Source: an uncultured Methylobacillus sp.
GTDB lineage: Bacteria > Pseudomonadota > Gammaproteobacteria > Burkholderiales > Methylophilaceae
NCBI GenBank assembly: GCA_946478965.1
Contig: CAMLDQ010000049.1
Location: 1 to 15,175 of the forward strand
DNA length: 15,175 bases
Direction of reading: 5' to 3'
Shown: one piece after another, positions 10,050 to 15,175 of the stretch
Numbering within the stretch: the first letter of the stretch is position 1
How the letters are laid out: each line of letters begins with the position of its first letter
The notes under the pieces: generated by a model
Seen by the model: the letters and a program-made list of their open reading frames with translations, nothing else
Databases searched by the model: none
What the model was told of the DNA's origin: nothing
Position numbers and translations under genes: made by a program

Positions 10050-10976
10050 TCAGGCGGATTTCTTGAGCGCGGCATTCACGGCCACCTGATCCAGTTGCGG
10101 TGCCAACATCTGGATGAAGGCATACTGGTAGCCACGCAGATAGGCATCCCGGCGAATGCCGATATGCGTCGTGCTGGGCGGAAACAGGTGGCTGGCATCC
10201 AGCATCTCCAGCCCGACATCCCGCTCCGGGTCATAGGCAATCTTGGCCAGCAGCCCAATGCCCAGACCCAGCGTGACGTAAGTCTTGATCACATCGGCAT
10301 CAATCGCGGTCAACACAAAATTGGGCTCCAGGCCTTTTTCCGCGAAGGTGCGCGTCATCAGCAATCCGCCGGTAAATGAAAAATCGTACGTCACGATCGG
10401 GTATCGTGCGATTTTTTCGAGCGTCAGCGGCGCATCCTTCAACAGGGGATGCCCCCTGGGCACAACGACGCAGCGGTTCCACTGATAGCACGGCAGGCAC
10501 AGGATATCCGGATAATTGGTAATGGTTTCGGTCGCCATGCCCAGATCGGCCTCGCCGCTTACGACTTGCTCCGCCACCTGCGTCGGATTGCCCTGGTGTA
10601 TGGTCAAACGCACGCCGGGATATTTTTCTATGAATGCCGTCACTGCCGGGGGCAGACGATAGCGCGCCTGCGTGTGGGTGGTGGCGATGGTCAGGCTGCC
10701 GCTAACATCGTGGCTGAATTCCTCGCCGACCCGTTTGATGTTTTCCATCTCGCGCAGCACTTGTTCTGCGCGGGCCAGGATGATGCGCCCCGGCTCGGTG
10801 ACACCCACCAGCCTTTTGCCGTTGCGCTGAAAAATCTGCAAATCGAGCTCCTCTTCCAGCAACTGGATCTGCTTGCTCACTCCCGGCTGCGAAGTATGCA
10901 GCGCATCAGCCGCCAGTGAGACATTCAGGCCCTGCCGGGCGACTTCGCGTATATAGCGTAACTGATGCAGTTTCAT
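10050..10976 (-). CDS. cysB: CysB-family LysR regulator of sulfur assimilation
   Basis: CysB activates sulfate-assimilation genes under sulfur limitation, with N-acetylserine as inducer and sulfide or thiosulfate as anti-inducers in enterobacteria. The chosen ATG at 10976 gives 308 residues, has GGAG six bases upstream and yields the family's typical MKLHQLRYIREVARQGLNVS. An ATG four codons earlier (10988) precedes that ribosome site and is rejected. The helix-turn-helix (LAADALHTSQPGVSKQIQLL) is followed by the effector domain from about residue 90 (SLTIATTHTQARYRLPPAV, a CysB hallmark). It is divergent from the tauE-cysI-cysH-cysD operon, which it very probably regulates. Confidence 0.95.
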   Translation of the reverse strand: MKLHQLRYIREVARQGLNVSLAADALHTSQPGVSKQIQLLEEELDLQIFQRNGKRLVGVTEPGRIILARAEQVLREMENIKRVGEEFSHDVSGSLTIATTHTQARYRLPPAVTAFIEKYPGVRLTIHQGNPTQVAEQVVSGEADLGMATETITNYPDILCLPCYQWNRCVVVPRGHPLLKDAPLTLEKIARYPIVTYDFSFTGGLLMTRTFAEKGLEPNFVLTAIDADVIKTYVTLGLGIGLLAKIAYDPERDVGLEMLDASHLFPPSTTHIGIRRDAYLRGYQYAFIQMLAPQLDQVAVNAALKKSA

Positions 10977-11086
10977 GATGCGCTCCATATAACCAAAATA
11001 TCAATATTATAGAATTACATATTATTATAACGTCTTATTTTCCTGATATAGTGCTTGCCTGTTCGTTAAGTAAGCAAGGCTGGCGC
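10977..11086. promoter_or_regulatory. cysB-tauE divergent promoter region
   Basis: This 110-bp spacer is strongly AT-rich over 10988-11050. Towards the sulfur operon, TGATATAGT (11044-11052) is an extended -10 (TGn plus TATAGT, five of six matches), which would start RNA near 11058-11060 and supports the GTG at 11087 as the start of the first gene. Towards cysB, two perfect TATAAT hexamers read on the minus strand (11011-11006 and 11029-11024). None has a good -35, as expected for activator-dependent promoters. The AT-rich block is the likely CysB binding area, although I see no site I could name. Confidence 0.55.
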
Positions 11087-11869
11087 GTGGATATCGGCTA
11101 TATTTTCTCGGGGTTCCTGGTAGGCATGCTGGTGGGCATCACCGGGGTTGGCGGCGGCTCCCTGATGACGCCCTTGCTGGTATTCCTGTTCGGGTTCAAG
11201 CCTGCCATTGCCGTGGGGACCGACCTGCTGTTTGCCGCCATCACCAAGACCGGTGGGGTCTTGGTCCACCACGGCAACCACAAATCGGTGGAATGGCGCA
11301 TTGTCGCCCTGCTGGCTACAGGCAGTCTGCCTGCGGCATTCGTCACGCTGTTCGTGCTGAAGCACTTTGCCGAGGTCGGCCGGGATATCACCCACGTCAT
11401 GACCTATGCACTGGGTTTTGCACTGATCCTGACCGCCATGGCTCTATTTTTCCGCACTTATGCGCAAAAAGCAGGTCAATCAAGCGAAAGCGACCAACCG
11501 GGCCGTTTTCATCATCTGCAGGCGCCAGCAACCGTTGCAGTCGGGCTGGTTCTCGGTGTACTGGTCACCTTGTCCTCGGTCGGCGCCGGCGCGCTCGGCA
11601 CGGTGGCCTTGCTGTTCCTTTACCCGCGCCTGCCTAGCGTCAAGGTAGTCGGCACCGATCTCGCCCACGCCATCCCCCTTACGGCAATCGGCGGCTTCGG
11701 CCACCTGCAGCTGGGCCACGTGGATTTCGCCTTGCTAGGTAGTCTGCTGGCAGGCTCGCTGCCCGGCATCTGGATTGGCAGCCATATCAGTGCGAAAATA
11801 CCGGAAAATGTGCTTCGCCCTACCCTGGCCACGGTATTGATGCTGATCGGCTTCAAATTTGTTCTATAG
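11087..11869 (+). CDS. TauE/SafE-family membrane transporter (sulfite or sulfur anion)
   Basis: TauE/SafE proteins move sulfite, sulfonates or related anions across the inner membrane. The GTG start gives 260 residues, beginning MDIGYIFSGFLVGMLVG like the family; a GTG at 11051 would add 12 residues but falls inside the predicted -10. About eight hydrophobic segments are visible, and the two halves repeat: VGGGSLMTPLLVFLFG with VGTDLLFAAITKTGG in the first, VGAGALGTVALLFLY with VGTDLAHAIPLTAIGG in the second, the internal duplication typical of the family. Its place as first gene ahead of cysI points to sulfate uptake or sulfite export during assimilation; the direction and substrate cannot be told from sequence. 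cysI begins 12 bases after its stop. Confidence 0.88.
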   Translation: MDIGYIFSGFLVGMLVGITGVGGGSLMTPLLVFLFGFKPAIAVGTDLLFAAITKTGGVLVHHGNHKSVEWRIVALLATGSLPAAFVTLFVLKHFAEVGRDITHVMTYALGFALILTAMALFFRTYAQKAGQSSESDQPGRFHHLQAPATVAVGLVLGVLVTLSSVGAGALGTVALLFLYPRLPSVKVVGTDLAHAIPLTAIGGFGHLQLGHVDFALLGSLLAGSLPGIWIGSHISAKIPENVLRPTLATVLMLIGFKFVL

Positions 11870-11881
11870 AAGACTCTGAAT

Positions 11882-13564
11882 ATGTATACCTACGACAACT
11901 TCGACCAACACATCCTCGACGAGCGCGTGACCCAGTTCCGGAATCAAACGCAGCGCTACCTGGCCGGAGAGCTCAGCGACGACGAGTTCCGCCCCTTGCG
12001 CTTGCAAAACGGCCTCTACATCCAGCGCCATGCGCCGATGTTCCGCATCTCGGTGCCCTACGGCAACCTCGCCAGCCGCCAGCTGCGCAAGCTTGCTTTC
12101 CTCGCTCGTACCTACGATCGCGGGTACGGGCATTTCACGACCCGCACCAACGTCCAGTTCAACTGGCCTGCGCTGGAGAACGTGCCCGAGATGCTGGCCG
12201 AGCTGGCCAGCGTGCAGATGCACGCTAACCAGACTTCCGGCAACAACATCCGCAACATCACGGCTGACCCTTTCGCCGGCGTGGCGCCCGACGAAGTCGC
12301 TGATCCGCGTCCGTTTGCGGAGATCCTGCGCCAATGGTCGACCTACAACCCGGAATTCGCCTATCTGCCGCGCAAGTTCAAGATCGCATTCAACAGCGCC
12401 GCCGAGGATCGCGTGGTCCTGCGGGTATATGACATCGGCCTTGACCTGATCCACAACGCAGCGGGCGAACTGGGTTTCCGCATCCTGGTGGGCGGCGGAC
12501 TGGGTCGCACGCCGATCCTTGGTGAAGAGATCGCGGATTTCGTGCCCTGGCAACACGTGATTACCTACTGCGAGTCGATCGTGCGCGTCTACAACCGCTG
12601 GGGCCGCCGCGACAACATCTGGAAAGCGCGCATCAAAATTCTCGTCAAGGCGCTCGGTGTGGAAGAATTCCGCCGTCAGGTCGAAGAAGAATGGGTACAT
12701 TGCAAGGATGGCCCGAACACGATCACCGAAGCCGAGCTGGCCCGCGTGTCGGCACACTTCGCGCCACCACCCTACGAAGCGCTGCCTGCGCAGGACGCTG
12801 CCTTTGATGCCCTGCTGGCGCAGAACAAGGCATTTTCGACCTGGTTCAAGCGCAATGTGCGCGCGCATCGCCAACCCGGTTACGCCTCGGTGATCCTGTC
12901 GCTGAAAAAGACCGGCATCGCACCGGGCAATGTGAGCGCAGACCAGATGGATCTGATCGCCGACCTGGCCGACCGCTATAGTTTCGGTGAAGCGCGCATG
13001 CTGCACGAGCAGAACGTGGCGCTCGCGGACGTACGCCGGCAAGATCTGTTCGAGGTGTGGCAAGCCGCGCGCGAGGCTGGCCTGGCAACGCCGAACATCG
13101 ACCTCCTGACCGATATGATCTGCTGCCCCGGCGGTGATTTCTGCTCTCTGGCCAACGCGCGCTCGATCCCGATTGCCGAGGCCATCCAGCGCCGCTTCGA
13201 TGACATCGACTATCAGCACGACATAGGCGAAATCGACATCAACATTTCCGGCTGCATGAACTCCTGCGGGCACCATCACGTCGGCCACATTGGCATCCTC
13301 GGTGTCGATAAGCATGATGAAGAGTGGTACCAGATCAGCATCGGCGGCACGCAGGGCAACAACACCGCGCTGGGCAAGGTAATCGGCCCCTCCTTCGCGC
13401 TGGGCCAAGTCGTCGGCGTGATCGAGAAGCTGCTTGAAACCTACGTCGACCTGCGCTTTGAAGACGAGCGCTTCATCGACACCGTACAACGCGTCGGCAT
13501 CGATCCCTTCAAAGATCGCGTCTATGCCGCCCATCAACCGCAAAAGAAAGTCGCCCATGCCTGA
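11882..13564 (+). CDS. cysI: Assimilatory sulfite reductase hemoprotein (CysI-like)
   Basis: Reduces sulfite to sulfide with six electrons at a coupled siroheme and [4Fe-4S] cluster. The 560-residue protein has the two ferredoxin-like half-domains (RLQNGLYIQRHAPMFRISVP and FTTRTNVQFNWP in the first) and the cluster/siroheme ligands Cys415-x5-Cys421 (CPGGDFC) and Cys458-x3-Cys462 (CMNSC, followed by GHHHVGHIG). The related nitrite reductases share this fold, but cysH and cysD next door make sulfite the likely substrate. No CysJ flavoprotein gene is in the window, so the electron donor (ferredoxin or a flavoprotein elsewhere) is unknown. The Shine-Dalgarno sequence is weak, fitting re-initiation from the upstream gene. 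Its last eight bases overlap the next gene. Confidence 0.95.
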   Translation: MYTYDNFDQHILDERVTQFRNQTQRYLAGELSDDEFRPLRLQNGLYIQRHAPMFRISVPYGNLASRQLRKLAFLARTYDRGYGHFTTRTNVQFNWPALENVPEMLAELASVQMHANQTSGNNIRNITADPFAGVAPDEVADPRPFAEILRQWSTYNPEFAYLPRKFKIAFNSAAEDRVVLRVYDIGLDLIHNAAGELGFRILVGGGLGRTPILGEEIADFVPWQHVITYCESIVRVYNRWGRRDNIWKARIKILVKALGVEEFRRQVEEEWVHCKDGPNTITEAELARVSAHFAPPPYEALPAQDAAFDALLAQNKAFSTWFKRNVRAHRQPGYASVILSLKKTGIAPGNVSADQMDLIADLADRYSFGEARMLHEQNVALADVRRQDLFEVWQAAREAGLATPNIDLLTDMICCPGGDFCSLANARSIPIAEAIQRRFDDIDYQHDIGEIDINISGCMNSCGHHHVGHIGILGVDKHDEEWYQISIGGTQGNNTALGKVIGPSFALGQVVGVIEKLLETYVDLRFEDERFIDTVQRVGIDPFKDRVYAAHQPQKKVAHA

Positions 13565-14096
13565 GAAGATCATCAAGAACGGTCGCCTTGTCGATGATGC
13601 ACGCCTTATCGTGCGTCTCACCGAGAGTGATGCGCCAACAGACATTACCGTGCCGGCCGGTCCGGTGCTGGTGCCGCTGGCCGTATGGCAGAGCCGGCGC
13701 GAATCCCTGGCGCCGCGTGCAGGCACCGGGGAAGTCGGCGTCTGGCTCGCTGCCGGCGAAGACGTGGCCGAGGTCGCCGGCGACCTCGACGTGCTATGCG
13801 TGATCGGGCTGGATTTCCCCAAGTTTACCGATGGCCGCAGTTACTCCGCCGCCACGCTGCTGCGCACCCGTTATGGCTATACCGGCGAATTGCGCGCCAT
13901 CGGCGAGGTCTTGCGCGACCAGTTCAACTACATGACACGTTGCGGTTTCGACACCCTGCAGCCACGCGCCGGCCGGTATACCGAAGCGCAACTTGAAGCG
14001 GCGGTGGCCAGCATCAGCGACTTCACCCAGCCCTATCAGCGCTCGGTTAAGGATCCGTTGCCACTGTTCCGTCGCGTCGACCGCAGTGCAGCATGA
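13557..14096 (+). CDS. DUF934 family protein linked to sulfite reduction
   Basis: A 179-residue protein of a family found almost always beside cysI or cysH in proteobacteria and often labelled as probably involved in sulfite reduction; its activity is unknown. The ATG at 13557 begins MPEKIIKNGRLV and overlaps the end of cysI by eight bases; a longer reading from 13434 lies inside cysI and is rejected. The conserved core is near the middle: IGLDFPKFTDGRSYSAATLL, then TRYGYTGELRAIGEVLRDQ and FNYMTRCGFDTLQ. No signal peptide, membrane segment or cofactor-binding cysteine pattern is visible. Its stop overlaps the cysH start as ATGA. Tight coupling on both sides suggests a part in the same reaction or enzyme assembly. 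Confidence 0.9.
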   Translation: MPEKIIKNGRLVDDARLIVRLTESDAPTDITVPAGPVLVPLAVWQSRRESLAPRAGTGEVGVWLAAGEDVAEVAGDLDVLCVIGLDFPKFTDGRSYSAATLLRTRYGYTGELRAIGEVLRDQFNYMTRCGFDTLQPRAGRYTEAQLEAAVASISDFTQPYQRSVKDPLPLFRRVDRSAA

Positions 14097-14869
14097 GCGG
14101 CGAAGTTAGCATGCTGCGACCGGTAGCCAGCAACCCGGCGACTAGCCCGGTGCTGACGGATGCGCTGAAATTAACGGTCGAGGGAAAGTGCGCCGCCGTA
14201 CTGCGACTGTTGAAGGATGCCATTGCCGAGTTCGGCACTGATTACGCCATCGCTTTTGCCAACAGCATGGGTGCCGAAGACATGGTGCTGAGCGACATCA
14301 TTCTGCGTGAGCAGCTGCCCATCGAGATTTTCACGCTGGACACCGGCCGCCTGCCGGCCGAAACCTACGAACTCATGGCCGAGCTGGAAAGCGTCTACCA
14401 GACCAGGCTCAAAACCCTGTTCCCGCGTCACGAATCGGTGGAAGCTTACGTGCGCGAACATGGAATCAACGCCTTCTACACCTCCATCGACCTGCGCAAG
14501 GCCTGCTGCCACATGCGCAAGGTAGAGCCATTACAGCGTGCGCTGCACGGCAAAAAAGCCTGGATTACCGGCATGCGCGCGCAGCAGTCCGCCACGCGCG
14601 CCGCATTGCCCATACGCGAATTCGATGCCGGCAACCAGCTAGAGAAATTCAATCCATTGGCCAACTGGACCGAGCAGGAAACCTGGGCCTATATCCGCCT
14701 CTTCGACGTGCCCTACAACAAACTGCACGACCAGTTCTACCCCAGCATCGGCTGTGCGCCTTGTACCCGGGCGGTTGCCATGGGCGAGGACATTCGCGCC
14801 GGGCGTTGGTGGTGGGAAGACGAAGCCAGCAAGGAATGCGGCCTGCACGTAAAAAAACCAGCGCCGTAA
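14093..14869 (+). CDS. cysH: APS/PAPS reductase CysH, iron-sulfur (APS) type
   Basis: Reduces adenylylsulfate to sulfite and AMP with thioredoxin or glutathione as electron donor. The 258-residue protein has the nucleotide-binding fold (AIAFANSMGAEDMVL, FTLDTGRLPAETYEL) and the cysteines of the [4Fe-4S] class: Cys138-Cys139 in ACCHMRK, and Cys221 and Cys224 in GCAPCTRA. The catalytic Cys249 lies in KECGLH near the C-terminus. The presence of all four cluster cysteines marks APS preference, unlike cluster-free enterobacterial PAPS reductases. The ATG overlaps the DUF934 stop by four bases. The first 20 or so residues are not conserved, and an ATG six codons later (MLRPVAS) is a possible alternative start. 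Confidence 0.95.
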   Translation: MSGEVSMLRPVASNPATSPVLTDALKLTVEGKCAAVLRLLKDAIAEFGTDYAIAFANSMGAEDMVLSDIILREQLPIEIFTLDTGRLPAETYELMAELESVYQTRLKTLFPRHESVEAYVREHGINAFYTSIDLRKACCHMRKVEPLQRALHGKKAWITGMRAQQSATRAALPIREFDAGNQLEKFNPLANWTEQETWAYIRLFDVPYNKLHDQFYPSIGCAPCTRAVAMGEDIRAGRWWWEDEASKECGLHVKKPAP

Positions 14870-14892
14870 CACCTACCAAGTAAGAGAACCAC

Positions 14893-15175
14893 ATGACCAC
14901 GTTGACCCGACAAACCCTTTCTCACCTCGACTGGCTGGAGGCCGAAGCCATCCATATCATGCGCGAAGTCGCCGGCCAGTGCGAACGACCCGTGCTGCTG
15001 TTTTCCGGCGGCAAGGATTCCGTCTGCATGCTGCGCATCGCCGAAAAGGCGTTTCGTCCCGGCAAGTTCCCCTTCCCGCTGATGCACATCGACACCGGCC
15101 ACAATTACAAGGAAGTGGTTGAGTTCCGCGACAAGCGCGCCGCCGAGCTGGGCGAGCGCCTGATCGTGCGCTCGG
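14893..15175 (+). CDS. cysD: Sulfate adenylyltransferase subunit 2, CysD, 3' end outside window
   Basis: The small subunit of ATP sulfurylase, which with the GTPase CysN makes APS from sulfate and ATP. The visible 94 residues include the PP-loop motif FSGGKDS at 37-43, which binds ATP, and [20 protein letters not shown], as in CysD. The ATG lies 23 bases after the cysH stop, with a purine-rich AAGAGAA upstream. The gene continues past the window; cysN would be expected next. Confidence 0.95.
   Translation, partial: MTTLTRQTLSHLDWLEAEAIHIMREVAGQCERPVLLFSGGKDSVCMLRIAEKAFRPGKFPFPLMHIDTGHNYKEVVEFRDKRAAELGERLIVRS

Overview
The window looks like chromosomal DNA of an autotrophic betaproteobacterium, probably from the sulfur-, iron- or nitrite-oxidising lineages around Nitrosomonadales. 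That assignment is an inference from three things: a red-type (form IC) RuBisCO with CbbX, the gene order cysB-tauE-cysI-DUF934-cysH-cysD, and moderately high GC with AT-rich promoters. Every gene of the tightly packed layout is recognisable at family level. No gene-free stretch exceeds 300 bases, and I see no tRNA, rRNA, CRISPR array, insertion sequence or prophage gene.

Left part (1-6328), one-carbon and CO2 metabolism. The window opens inside the catalytic alpha subunit of an NAD-type formate dehydrogenase (plus strand), closed by a perfect GC-rich terminator. Next come cbbR (minus strand) and the divergent cbbL-cbbS-cbbX, which encode large and small RuBisCO subunits and the red-type RuBisCO activase. 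The short cbbR/cbbL spacer carries three copies of an ATAGA/TCTAT half-site about one helical turn apart, a good candidate CbbR operator.

Middle part (6392-9070), four minus-strand genes: a DUF302 exported protein, a YjgR/DUF853 HerA-like ATPase, an MliC-like outer-membrane lipoprotein, and a SemiSWEET sugar transporter joined to the lipoprotein by an ATGA stop/start overlap. A formate/nitrite channel (focA family, plus strand, 9137-10024) is divergent from the DUF302 gene. If it carries formate, it joins the dehydrogenase and RuBisCO in a plausible formate -> CO2 + NADH -> Calvin cycle route.

Right part (10050-15175), assimilatory sulfate reduction. cysB (minus) is divergent from a plus-strand operon: a TauE/SafE-type sulfur-anion transporter, cysI (sulfite reductase hemoprotein), a DUF934 gene, cysH (of the iron-sulfur APS-reductase type) and the start of cysD (ATP sulfurylase small subunit), cut by the window end. 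cysI/DUF934 and DUF934/cysH overlap by 8 and 4 bases, so translation is probably coupled. The route implied is sulfate -> APS (CysDN) -> sulfite (CysH) -> sulfide (CysI), without an APS kinase step.

Most of the window is well-known metabolism. The less understood parts are the DUF934 gene, the YjgR/lipoprotein/SemiSWEET unit, the DUF302-focA divergent pair and the regulatory DNA around cbb.
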